Positions 34,656 through 44,893 of a DNA stretch of 64,000 bases are shown in pieces. The notes under the pieces are model-generated. The model was not told the origin of the DNA. It did not search any database and was given only the letters and a program-made list of their open reading frames with translations. Position numbers and translations under genes: made by a program. The DNA is taken from the NCBI GenBank assembly GCA_022592435.1, contig JABYQS010000001.1, forward strand, positions 372,001-436,000, in the 5' to 3' direction. Numbering within the stretch: the stretch's first letter is position 1; every line of letters begins with the position of its first letter. The DNA comes from Cerioporus squamosus (lineage: Eukaryota; Basidiomycota; Agaricomycetes; Polyporales; Polyporaceae).

Positions 34656-36303
34656 TCAGAGCACGATCCATGGAATCTCGAACAACACGAAGTCAAAGTA
34701 TTCCTGCTCGAGGATGGTCTGGTATTCGCCCCCAAGGTCTTCGGTGCCCGCACTGCTAGACTTCTTGCCCTTCGACTTGTCGGGGTTCGCCCGCCCTCCG
34801 AGGTATGCGAGGTGCGATTGCAATGTCGCTAGTGTTCGCTTCGTCGCCTTCGGCTCGGGCTGCAAATAGGTGGATCAGGCTCGTGCCCTCGGACTACTAG
34901 ACGTGATGCGTGCTCACCTTCACGAAGAACCCAATATAATGAGCTGGGAGACCGTATCGCAGTACACTTTCAACAAACAACTCCAGGACCTTCAGATGCG
35001 CCAAGACCTGGAATGATTCAGAGAAGTTTGTCCGAGACACCTGGAGGAGCTCCGTCTGGGGCGAAAGAAGTGAACACCATTGTACAGCGATCAGGAAGCC
35101 GGACATCACTAACCCACAGTTCCTTCTCGGTTGTGTCAGCTGTCTGGAGCTCCTCTCTTTGCTTGTCTATCGCCTCTTCAGAGAAAGAGAATTCGCGGAC
35201 GATGAACCTAATTGCAGGCATCAATTCAGAGCGTCGGGTTTGAGTTTCTCAGGAAGAGCTTACTTGTTCTCGCGGCATTTCTGGACAAAGTCGTCGTGGA
35301 CGCGACGGAAGATTACAACAGCGAATAGGCTGTAATCGTCGTCTGCAGCGATAAGTCTATCCGGACCAACAGATTCAGCTGTACGTTCGAACGACATCGC
35401 GACGGGACTCACGTCGATGAACGTGGCACGACCATCGGTGTGAGCCGCTCATACTTGACGTTCCAGTCCTTTACGGAGCTCCTGCGTAGAGTGGCATTAG
35501 ATTCCGCTGACACGCAGGACTTGGTAGGAGTCCTACTTAGGTACGGCCACAAGAACGGTCTGCATGTATTCCGAATCGCCGATGAAGTGCTCCTTCTTGA
35601 CAATGTCAATGAGTGACCGGACAGAAAGATTCCCGCTGGGCAATCAAGCGTGTTATACGAGGGACAGATGGAGTCGCGATGGAACATACATACGTCTTCT
35701 TCCGCTGCATCTGCACTAATGACCCCTTGGCAAGGTTGTAGTTGGTCAACTTGGTCTTCATCACGTTGTCAATGGAGGTCATCTCCTGCAGCAGGAAGAG
35801 TCATCTGAGGGAGTTGTCGCGCTCACGGAGAACCACGACGAACCTTGTTCAGGACGTCAACCATCTCCCTAAGGGACCGCTGCACTCCGTAGCGTCCCTC
35901 GTTCCATGACCATCCTCGGAGTAGGTAGGAGTCGACGGACTGCTCGTTGACAAGTACGTGTTGTGAAAGCTTGGACGGGTCGTTATTCAAGAGATTGCGG
36001 AGAGTATCCACTGTCTTTGCAACGGTGGCCGTAAAGAAGGAGTCGTGCTTGGGAAGCTCCTCAGACAAGGCGATAAGAGAGTCCAAGGTTCCTGTCTTTA
36101 TGGCACTGCATCAGCTTCATCGGCATGGATGTGATACGTGCGGTGGGCTTGACCTTGAATGATGGAATTGAGAGCTGGGCGAAGTTCGATGGTTGGCCGG
36201 ACTTGGAACCGGAGCTCAGCTTGGAGGACAGCTCGTGATAGAGACCTTCCGCATCGCCAGACTCAGGGACAGAGATCAGCCAAGTACTTTGGTCGGAGGG
36301 CAT
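34656..36303 (-). CDS. VMA5: V-type proton ATPase subunit C
   Basis: Stalk subunit linking the V1 and Vo sectors of the vacuolar proton pump; its release drives reversible disassembly. The ATG at 36303 gives [20 protein letters not shown], then [12 protein letters not shown] and [20 protein letters not shown]. Further on come [98 protein letters not shown], and a tail ending [17 protein letters not shown], all typical of fungal subunit C. About nine exons join cleanly, with one CCTAA/GTAGGA donor near 35535. The length (about 390 residues) is normal. Confidence 0.95.
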
Positions 36304-36533
36304 CGTGCACGACGACGAGCAGCGTGCAACAGACGACGAGGAGGATGGCGGAGACGGCAAGCGGCCCTAATCCGTGGACGACGACGATGATGGCATGCTG
36401 CCGGGGTTAGGGTCAGGACTGCCAAACGGAGATGAGCATGTATGTACGTGATCCCGAAGTCTCGGAGTCTTTCCGTCTCTAATATGAACGACGAGGTGAC
36501 ACAGTACTAGTGTTGATCTTGCTCCCGACCCCC

Positions 36534-37850
36534 ATGTTCGCTCGTGTGCTCGCTCGTCGCATCCCACACTTTGCTCGCAAAGCCAGTCTGAGGTCGTACG
36601 CCACGATGTTTGGCGACAACTGCCCTCTTGTCGTCACCCCGGCCCAGTTGCACAACCTCAAGGCATCTGAGCCTTCTTCGTCAGATCTCGTCGTCCTGGA
36701 CGCGTCATGGCACATGCCCAACTCTCCTCGAAAGGCCGACTCTGAGTACCTGGCAAGTCATATCCCGTCAGCGCGGTTTCTGGATATCGACCGCGTCGCG
36801 TCTCCCCACCCACTCTCCTTGCCGCACATGATGCCTGATCCGAAGACCTTCGTTGAAGCCTGTTGTAAGGATGTGTCCTTTCAGCAAGTGCTGCGATATG
36901 TCTGATGATCCTGCTGTAGCGAAGTTCGGCATCACTCCTGAGACGCATGTCATCATGTATGTCGAAAGCCTGCATATATACCACTTGAGCGTTGACCTCT
37001 CTGACACTACGTGCGCCAGTTACGATACGCATGGCGTGTTCTCTTCACCGAGAGCACTTTACATGTTCCGGACCTTTGGTCACCACCGCTCCAGCATCCT
37101 GGACGGAGGACTCCCAGGCTGGCAGGCACATGGCGGTCAGACTGAAAGCGGAGATGTAGGGAACGTCCTGTCCTCGGAATATCCGACCCCGAGCTTGAAC
37201 AAGGAAGCCGTCAAAGGTGCGCTGCTGAACGATCATCTGCTATCGATGAATGCTCAATGCTATTCAGATTACGACCAGATGGTGGCCAACGCTGAGTTGA
37301 ACCCGGCCACCAATGCGGGTGCATTTTATGTACTTGATGCCCGTCCTAGGGGCCGGTACGTGTTAGGTACTCGTCTCGCGTTCGTTCTGCTAATGTGCAC
37401 CTTACCCAGCTTCCTCGGTGTGGATCCGGAACCGCGTCCTGGTCTCTCTTCGGGCCACATGCCTTATGCCGTGTCTCTTCCGTTTAGCGCTTTCGTTGAG
37501 ACGCACACTGTTCCAGAGCATCTTGCCTCGAAGATCACGGACAAGTTGCCTCTGACCTACACCCGCTTGCGTTCCAACCAAGGCATTTTGTCCGCGCTTG
37601 AGGACGCGCTTGGCGCTGATCGTGCTCGGGAAGTGCTCGAGGGTAAACGGCAGGTCGTAACGAGTTGCGGTAGCGGTATGACTGCTGGTATTCTCTGGCT
37701 GGGTCTCAAGCTCCTGGGTGTTGAACACGTTGGTCTCTACGACGAGGTGAGTACATCCCAAGCATCTGTAGCATCAGTCAACTAAGACTTCCTCAGTCTT
37801 GGACGGGCTACGCCATGCGTAAAGAAAGCAAGATCGTAAAGGGCGAATGA
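36534..37850 (+). CDS. TUM1: 3-mercaptopyruvate sulfurtransferase / thiosulfate sulfurtransferase
   Basis: Tandem-rhodanese enzyme moving sulfane sulfur from 3-mercaptopyruvate or thiosulfate to acceptors; yeast Tum1 feeds tRNA thiolation. The ATG at 36534 opens an Arg-rich lead (MFARVLARRIPHFARKASLR) that looks like a mitochondrial presequence. Rhodanese domain 1 includes VLDASWHMP, HIPSARFLDID and GVFSSPRALYMFRTFGHH, SILDGGLPGW. Domain 2 has DARPRGRF, SGHMPYAVSLPF and the active-site loop VTSCGSGMTAG. The CGSGxTA loop is typical of mercaptopyruvate rather than thiosulfate preference (CRxGK/R). The last exon gives SWTGYAMRKESKIVKGE. Five or six exons. It starts 230 nt from VMA5, head-to-head. 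Confidence 0.93.
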
Positions 37851-37995
37851 AGGTCATATAAGACGTTCGTCACTGGGTATCCGATACTTCTACAGGATAA
37901 TCGTACAAAGAATCATGGCGTCGGTCGGGATTCTCGCACTACCATCGTACAACGCCCCAATAAGATTAAGAGTAACATCTGCCACCGGATCTCAT

Positions 37996-38510
37996 CTATA
38001 TGCCCGCCTGTTCGTCCAGCATCGCTAAGAATGGTGGCGCGCGAGGTTGTGGAGGCTTTCCTGAAGCGAAGGCTGGACGGCTCCAATATTGTACCTCTGC
38101 GCGTTGCTGCTTGCCCTTGCGTAGGTGCGTAACCTTCCATCTTACGAGCGAACATGCTCCGATCAGCAGTCTCATCGTACCGAACACATCAGAAACTCAC
38201 CCCTCTGTCAGGAAGACGTTGTACCCCTTCGCTTCTGCCTCCCGCAATAACAGCTGCCGTGCGAAACCCACCGCGCCTCGCAAGTTTGTGACCTTCTTCA
38301 TTTCGAAAGTATACACTCCGGACATCGTTGCATCGTACACCTCCTCGACGTCCATATCTATCAGGCATCAACGTCAGAACCGACACAGTGATCGAATGCA
38401 GGAGCCGGATGCTCACCTTCGCGTTCTTGGAGGGTGTAGCTCGGGACGGTATCGACTGTCTTCTGGTCCACAACCTCCCAAGCTTCCAGCTTTCTATGGA
38501 AGAGTTTCAT
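37996..38510 (-). CDS. Small conserved basidiomycete protein, function unknown
   Basis: Three exons, about 125 residues. The ATG at 38510 gives MKLFHRKLEAWEVVDQKTVD followed by TVPSYTLQERE; exon 2 contains VEEVYDATMSGVYTFEMKKV and NLRGAVGFARQLLLREAEAK; exon 3 starts at WKVTHLRKGKQQRAEVQYWS and ends MLDEQAGI at TAG 37996-37998. Both introns have good donors (GTGAGC, GTGAGT) and restore the frame exactly. I have seen similar short proteins in agaricomycetes but no functional assignment. There is no signal peptide or membrane segment. It is convergent with the sulfurtransferase gene (145 nt between stops). Confidence 0.65.
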
Positions 38511-39887
38511 GGTGGTGCGTCCCTCTTGTGATTATGTGTATGGGTACGGATATGGGTGGGGGGATGCCCGAAGAGATAGTCACAAGTGGGTGATGATGAG
38601 GTCGTGTGTCTACCAGCGGACAAGGCGAAGTAGCGTTATGCGTATTGCCACAGCGGAAGGTCAAGGGTATTGCCTCAACGGGTTAGGTGTCTTCCCAATG
38701 AAGAGGAGGTCACAGTTCGCGGCAGAAGAGTGCGGATGCCGGATACGCGCGCACCGATTAATATCGCGACCAGAGGATGAGGGAAGCGCCCATGTTCCGA
38801 AGCGATCCTCCGTCCTGTGCACCCAGAAGAACCGGATCGGTGCTCTCCAGTGCTTCCAAGAACCGCGGGCGCAGCACAGTTTGACGGAGCGTACAGATGC
38901 ACAGCGACAGTGTATACGTAGGCTCGGAACCGGGTCATCAGACTGTCATCTCGATGCCTCTCGGTGCCCTGGGCGTACGCAAGTCTCGCAGCATAGCTTA
39001 CTTGGTGTTTCGGCGCCGCGGCGCTCGGGGCGACGCTGGCGTAAGCTGGTTACATGATCGGCCCGCACTGCAAGGACGTCCAGGGCGGGTTGTTCAGGGG
39101 CTCCTATATTATCATGGATGATAGGACGATACAGGCGGCGTAGTACGCCGAGGAGAGATAGAGACCGGGCAGTTCTGGGGCGGATTGCCTGAATAAGATG
39201 CGGGACCTGTTAGCGTTCAGTAAGGCGTACAATCACATGCATGCACGTTCCCGGCCCCATCGGCATCCAGACTCCTAAGTATATGGGGCATACTACAATG
39301 ATCTCGAGTCTCGCGTGTTCACCTCCTGCGCTTGACGAGTAATGCGCACAGCAAGCCCATACAGTGACACTGAGGACCGTGTCATTTTGGGTCCTCTCGA
39401 GCTCGCAACCTCCAACAGACGATGCCGTTGAAGATGAGCTCTCGCGTTGTTCAGACAGGATCAAGCTAGACTCGTACGAGTAAATTTCTGAACCCTCGTA
39501 CACTCTCCCGTCAGCGGCGCAATCTCACAGCGTATGTAGCTTCTCAGGGGAGATGAGAATGCATTGGCCACGGAACATGGTGAAACGCGCGACGTTCAGT
39601 CGCGCAACCCGCTGTACAGTACAGGAGCTCCCCACTAGTACTCAACATAAGCGCAATGATTGCGCGCCCCCAAGCCTGCGTGGCTTGCAAGCATCGGCGG
39701 CTCGACTCGGATGACCCTCAGGACACTCCCGCAGAGGATACTTTACACACACAATTGATTCAACTCGTCGGAAATTCCGAAACAACATATTGAAAACTAA
39801 TAGCTTCTCATCACAGCGTCACATCAGTCATAGACACTCGTGAAAAAGACATTTCAGAGTATGTATCCAGTCCCTAGCTCCGCCGAC
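38511..39887. other. Gene-poor interval
   Basis: The longest gene-free stretch here (about 1.4 kb). Open frames such as 38509-39057 on the plus strand lack family likeness and good introns. Composition is a little less GC-rich and more irregular than around it. I found no clear terminal repeats, tRNA or structured RNA. It could be remnant sequence or just a long promoter plus 3' UTR. Confidence 0.4.
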
Positions 39888-40751
39888 TCAGAGCAGGGCA
39901 ATCATCGCACCAAGGAGACCCGCGACACCGGAGGCACCCATGGCAGCATTGCGCATAGCCGCATTGTTGGTGGGACTCGAGCCTGCTGCAGAGCCCGAGG
40001 ACGAGGGCGACGTCGAGGTGGCAGTAGCCGCGACACTAGTAGATACGGGCGTAGTAGCGGCGTCGGTCGCGTTCTTGCACGAGATGCTCGTGGGGATGGT
40101 GAAGTTGTCGGCGAGCGTGACATCGGCGCACTAGGGACATGAGGGGCAAGTACCAGTCAGCTCGATGCTCTGATGCAGCAGGTTCGGACGGAGTGTACCT
40201 GATAGAGCTGACCGTCGCCGCCGTCGAAGACAAACTGGAGAGTGACGTTCGCGCCGCTCTTGATACCGCTAAGACCCGACTTTGCGAGGTCGACATCCAC
40301 GCAGAATGAGCCCTCGCCCGTCGTCTGGAAGAACGGCAGGAACTGCTGGAAGTTGCCCTTGCTGTCCTGGAAGACCGTGAAGTTGTTCGCATTCTGCACA
40401 GTCGCGAGGATACCACCGACTGTTTTGTTATGTGTCAGAATCTCAGCGAAGACTATTGGAACCTGTAGAAGGTACGTACGAGTCCATGACGGATGCTCCG
40501 AGTTGATGGAGATGAAGCCACCGGAGGTAGGGAACGTAGTGCGGTTGGACACTGAGTTGACGTATCCATCTGGTAGGATGTATGTACTCAGAAACCACCA
40601 CAAGAGCAGAACAAGGCGCTAGTGACGCACCGCAGAACGTAGGCTCGTCGTCCTCCACGAAGTCGCCGCGAGGAGGAGGGTACTGAAGCTGGAAGTGCGC
40701 GGAGACAACAGTCAAAAGACTGGTCATGAACACAGCAGTCGTGAAGCGCAT
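39888..40751 (-). CDS. BIM1-like (X325) secreted copper-binding protein, GPI-anchor type
   Basis: LPMO-related family (X325, BIM1-like) that binds copper but does not cleave polysaccharide; in Cryptococcus BIM1 helps copper import with CTR1. The ATG at 40751 gives MRFTTAVFMTSLLTVVSA, a signal peptide cleaved before HFQLQYPPPRG, leaving His1 as N-terminus as in the family. A second His sits in SINSEHPSW. Cys residues (PTFC, GSFCVDVD, YQCADVTL, ISCKN) match X325 disulphides. The end is Ser/Thr/Ala rich (ATATSTSPSSSGSAAGSSP) and finishes in a hydrophobic tail (ASGVAGLLGAMIALL), a GPI-anchor signal. Four exons; stop TGA at 39888-39890. It sits 377 nt downstream of a CTR transporter on the same strand. 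Confidence 0.9.
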
Positions 40752-41127
40752 TTTGAGCGTGAAAGATGGGCAGTACCGAAGGGCGAGGTGCGTGGTGGAA
40801 TGAGGGCGAAGGAAGACGAAGAGAATGTCGTCTTATATCCTGCTCCGAGTGCGGGGTGTCCGAGAGCGCTTCCAGCGAAGCGATGGGAAAAGACTTTTTT
40901 CTCCTTATTTGCCACCATTTGCCTGTGTTCCCAAGGCAGCGCCCTCCGCTGTACGATCTTGGCGACGCATCCGGTGGCGAGCGCAACAGCGTAAAGTGAC
41001 ATGCGCAATTGCCTTGAGCGAGTTTCCCCTTCAAGCGCAACTTCAAGGACGTATCCACTCAAATAATAATAGCCAATTCATTACATCATGAGATACATCG
41101 TTACATACAATGAAGCAGAAAAGGTGC
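40752..41127 (-). promoter_or_regulatory. Upstream region of the BIM1-like gene
   Basis: 376 nt between the CTR stop and the BIM1-like ATG on the same strand, therefore both the CTR 3' end and the BIM1 promoter. I looked for the copper-response core TTTGCTC on both strands and found none here. No gene seen. Confidence 0.4.
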
Positions 41128-41802
41128 TCAGTGAGAGAAGTGGGTCTTAGCACCTCCACTGTATCGCCCAAAGAGTACCTCCCCAATCATTAGTCCGAAA
41201 ATGATCGATATTATGAATGCGGCTTGGAACGTCCTGGGAAGAAAAACTTTTTCAGTCCTGAGACCATCAGCGATGATCGTATCGCGACGCACATGACGGC
41301 CAGCATCAGAATGTAATACAGCAGGGCCTGGAAGGCGAAGAGCACACCGCGTGGGACGTCGTGAGAAGGGATGAAGGGAGGGACCGTCCTGGGCGAACGC
41401 CGCGCACGGAGGGTTGGGCGTTGCGAAGGGGCAGGGCTAGCGGTGACCTCCTCAACGCCGTCCGATACCGATGGCGTCTTCAGCGGTGAGGAGCTGTCAT
41501 GGCAGGGAGCATCCAACGTCGGGCCCGACATCAGTGCTAAGGCTCTGCTCGCCCGGTCAGATAGGCATCACCAAGGCCACTCGAGTTGCTCACCTTTTCC
41601 TCCAGTAGCCGTCGAGCAGCCCTCGCATAGCATTGACCCATCGCTCAAACATCGCGAACAAAACCAGACCGATGCAGGCACCGGCGATGGCCCCGTTGGA
41701 TGCCGGGTGCCAAGACTTGAATATAAGGCTGTCACCACCAGTGAAGTGAAGCCAAGGCACCATCATGACCATGGTGGAGGAATTGAAAGCCGCCATATCC
41801 AT
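41128..41802 (-). CDS. CTR-family high-affinity copper transporter
   Basis: Trimeric Cu(I) importer of the plasma (or vacuolar) membrane. The ATG at 41802 gives a Met-rich start (MDMAAFNSSTMVMMVPWLHF) with Mets placed before the first helix, as in CTR proteins. TM1 is GAIAGACIGLVLFAMFERW. A cytosolic loop of about 60 residues rich in Ser/Pro/Arg follows. TM2 GVLFAFQALLYYILMLAVM contains the diagnostic MxxxM (M-L-A-V-M). TM3 FIISIIFGLMIGEVLFGRY has the GxxxG (G-L-M-I-G). The tail ends KTHFSH. Three exons join cleanly. About 165 residues, normal for the family. The frame stays open upstream and encodes a His-rich stretch (AHAHG, AHDHRH) but has no ATG before a stop at 42028, so a longer N-terminus would need another exon. 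Confidence 0.92.
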
Positions 41803-42907
41803 GCTTTCGACAAGTGTTAACTGACTGAGGGTCAGAGGATGCCTGTGATCGTGGGCGGAGACGAGGGTAGCCGTAGTGCCCGCAGTGCCGTGAGCGTGAG
41901 CGACGAGGTCGGTATTTGCCGGCGGAGACCAAGCACGAGCAAACACGCTGCGGGTTGGCTGCGGGCGTCGCACGGACGACACAGCGGTCGCCGCATTGAG
42001 CCCGTCGTCCGTTATATGGCTCTTATCCTACGACGACTCGTTGTGAGATAAGAACACAAGTTCATCTACAGACAATGAACATACCTCGCCAAGGCTTGGC
42101 CTCCGGACTCGAGGGAGAGTACCACGGTCACCTATGAAGTCTCGGATGGTAGGGGGCGCCGCATAACGCCATGCCGTCCATGGTATTGTCGTAGCACTCA
42201 CCGGATAGAAGGATAGGGACAGATTCGGAGAACTGCGCTCGCACGGTCCCCATCGTATGTAGTTATCACGACGCACCTTATGACCAGCCAGCCTACACAT
42301 CAATATCCATCCACTCGAAGGAACCACAGCATGTCCGTGGATTCCATTTCTCCACCAGAATGACTCGGAGAGACAGTCGACAAGCGCGAAGCCAAGAAGG
42401 GGGACATAGGGCGATGTACGACTGTAGGGGCCAGGCGGAACGAGCTTGTTGAGAACTACGCTCCCACTCGTCCGTGATTGAGGAGCACATGCACAGCAGC
42501 AAGATCGGAATTCTGCAAACATACAAAGACATTGTTCGCAGAGGTAACAAGGAGAAGGGGCCCAGTTGGCGGAGGGAAGTCGGGACAGAGTGCGACGACG
42601 GGTGGAGGAGAAGAAGGAGGAGAGGTGGGGGATATGGATTTGCTGAGGCAATTGTGCCCAGCCAATCGCAAAATGCCGCAGCTGAAAGCCCTCTGGCACC
42701 TGGTCATGTGATTTTCTGCCACGCGTCGTGAGCGTCTCCAATCGCCCGCCGGGGACGCACGCCATAATAACGTCGCGACTTGACCAAGCTTGACCATCAT
42801 TCCGAATTGCATTCGGAATCGCACCGTGCATAAGAAATCCGCTGTCTTTGCGCTCCCACCTGGCCACCATCACCCACAGTTCTGTCACCAGCCATCCTTA
42901 ACTCGTC
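41803..42907. promoter_or_regulatory. Divergent intergenic region CTR / rhodanese
   Basis: About 1.1 kb between head-to-head genes. On the minus strand a TTTGCTCG at 41936-41943 matches the yeast Mac1 copper-response consensus TTTGC(T/G)C(A/G), 134 nt upstream of the CTR ATG. A minus-strand open frame of about 280 codons (42028-42870) fills most of the rest, but shows no family features; I treat it as non-coding. Confidence 0.4.
41936..41943 (-). promoter_or_regulatory. Possible copper-response element (Mac1-type)
   Basis: TTTGCTCG reads on the minus strand, ahead of the minus-strand CTR gene. It fits the Saccharomyces Mac1 consensus. A 7-8 base motif is expected by chance several times in 64 kb, so the position upstream of a copper transporter is the only support. 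If the transporter begins in an upstream exon, this site would be coding. Confidence 0.25.
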
Positions 42908-43551
42908 ATGCTGCGCCTGTCTTTCGCTAGAAGCGTCGCTATCGCGCGCACGGCTTCCCATGCCAGGGTCTCCGTTCTTACTCCTCGAGTCGCGCTTCAG
43001 CAGGTCCGATATGAGTCCTCGAAAACCCCCGAGGAGCGGAAGAAGATGCTGGAAGCGCGGGATGAGTTGCAACGCGACTGGGACGCGAAAGTCATCACGT
43101 ACGAGGAATTGAAGCCGAAGACGCTGCAACCCAGCCCCGTAAGTACTCTAGTAATCAGTACCAAACGTGCTGCTTGACGTAGACCGCAGGATGCATACTT
43201 GATCGATGTCCGCGAGCCCGACGAGGTCGTGCAGGGTTCAATACCTTCAGCAGTCAATCTGCCTCTCTCTGTCCTGCCCAACGCCCTTCATCTCTCGCCC
43301 GAGGAGTTTAAGGAGAAGTTTGGCTTCGAGAAGCCGCGCAAGGACCAGGAGCTCACGTTCTACTGCCGCAGTGGAAAGAGGTCTACGACAGCGTCCGACG
43401 TAGCCAAGAGGAACGGGTACACGAAGTGCGTATGTCATTTGTTGCGTCCGAGCTGCTGTCTGAGGGAGCCCGCGGCCGTAGCATTCTCAACTACACGGGC
43501 TCTTGGCTGGACTGGACCGAGCGGGAAGGGAAGGGCTCTAAGTCTGCTTAG
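42908..43551 (+). CDS. Mitochondrial single-domain rhodanese (RDL/Hsp67B2-like)
   Basis: The ATG at 42908 gives an Arg/Ser-rich presequence (MLRLSFARSVAIARTASHAR), then a helical KTPEERKKMLEARDEL segment. The rhodanese domain follows: AYLIDVREPDEVVQGSIPSA, LPLSVLPNALHLSPEEFKEK and the active-site loop ELTFYCRSGKRSTTASD, with Cys as sulfur carrier. The last exon (NILNYTGSWLDWTEREGK) ends at TAG 43549-43551. Three exons; the last join at the GTGCGT donor near 43429 restores the frame. It resembles yeast Rdl1/Rdl2 thiosulfate sulfurtransferases. It lies 255 nt upstream of frataxin on the same strand. Confidence 0.9.
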
Positions 43552-43806
43552 CACTACTTGTACCGCTTCTTCCGATGCATACTGTTCCGCCATGTCTGCT
43601 GTTGTGATGGATGTACCAGATAACTGGCTAGTAGGTCTGTTCTGTCGCAACAGGACTGCGCGGATGTCGACATTCCGACCCTAACCCTATCAATGTCATG
43701 GTGTCCTACAGCGCGATGCCGGCTGGGCGCGTCACAGTAAGTACTCTTGACTTCTTTCCACTCTGGCCTCAGCCTCTTGCTGCCGTGTTCTACGTGAATA
43801 CCAACT

Positions 43807-44543
43807 ATGTCTCTCAGACAAGCAACTAGGACGACTGCACGTTCGCTATCTGTGATTCGACGGGTCCCCTGCATCCACGCAGCCCGTGCACTACACTCGC
43901 TCTCCGAACACCGCGTCGATGTGATACTGCGCACGCAACGTCCTCCACGACGGTCGTTTGCTACCCCGCCACCTCAGGTGAAGCACAGGTCCGCTGACAC
44001 CGAAGGCGATTACTCTGGCAGATTGCGGGCGCGGCTGACGTGCTGTGCGTCCGCGCAGTGACCTCCCCATCGAACAGTATCATCGGTATTCCGATGCGAC
44101 CATGGACAAGATGCTAGAGTCCCTAGAGAACCTTCTGGACGAGCTCGCAGACCCAGAATACGAGGTCGAATATGGGGTGCGTCATGCTGTTCCAATGCGC
44201 TACGTGCTCTGAGTGACCCTTGCCCCCGCCTCTTCCAGAGCGGTGTTCTGACACTCAAGCTCGGCAGCAAGGGGACGTATGTCATCAACAAACAGCCGCC
44301 AAATAAGCAGATTTGGTTGTCGTCCCCGTTCAGGTGCGCCCTCCTACCCCCCTCCGGTGAGGTGCTCGTGTTGATATGCTGCACAGCGGACCCAAGAGGT
44401 ACGACTACGCGTCAGAACAGGACGAATGGGTGTATTCTCGGGATGGGCGGTCCTTGAACGACCTTCTCAATCAAGAATTGAGCGATGCTCTTGGGCGGAA
44501 GGTGGACCTAGGGCTGACAGCCGTATCAACACAACTCAGCTGA
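43807..44543 (+). CDS. YFH1: Frataxin, mitochondrial iron-sulfur assembly factor
   Basis: Allosteric activator of the cysteine desulfurase Nfs1-Isd11-Acp1 on the Isu scaffold in the mitochondrial matrix. The ATG at 43807 opens a long Arg/Ser/Thr presequence ([20 protein letters not shown]) rather than a mature domain. The mature part starts around [20 protein letters not shown], with acidic residues in the helix that bind iron and the scaffold. The beta-sheet block [20 protein letters not shown], then [37 protein letters not shown] and a final helix [14 protein letters not shown] complete the fold; all are frataxin signatures. Four exons; the donor near 43990 (AG/GTCCGC) is atypical but gives the right frame. 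Confidence 0.95.
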
Positions 44544-44893
44544 GGATGGACGCGCCATGCTCGGATGCTGTAACATATCTCCGCAGTTGCAATTGGCGGA
44601 AGCAATCAAACTTCATGGCTTTGCTATATCTACATATATTCGTGAACCCGTCCGCAGTGATCTGGAGAGCGCAGTTAGGGGGAGAGCTGGTCTGTCAAAT
44701 GGTAACGGCCGCGAGGGTACTATACAAGTGAATGGCGATGCTGGAAAAGGTGATGGGATGAACGATGCAGGAACCGGAACTATTGGAACGCAAGGAGTAA
44801 CAGGAAGACATGGAAGGTGCAATGCAGGGAAACGAGTGGTGCCATAGAACATGAAGAGATGGAAATTCGCGGACCCATTAGACCCCATTAGAC
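44544..44893. other. Convergent 3' region
   Basis: 350 nt between the frataxin stop and the stop of the next gene. It contains two adjacent copies of CCCCATTAGAC near 44873-44893. No gene seen. Confidence 0.4.

Noticed and set aside
38509..39057. 182-codon plus-strand frame in the gene-poor interval
   Set aside because: No family likeness; Arg/Ser-rich content typical of a random frame in GC-rich DNA; it begins next to the ATG of the gene on the other strand.
42028..42870. About 280-codon open frame on the minus strand as a gene
   Set aside because: Its product is rich in Cys, Trp, Arg and Ser with no domain or splice pattern, and it overlaps the divergent promoter region. Kept only as a low-interest finding.
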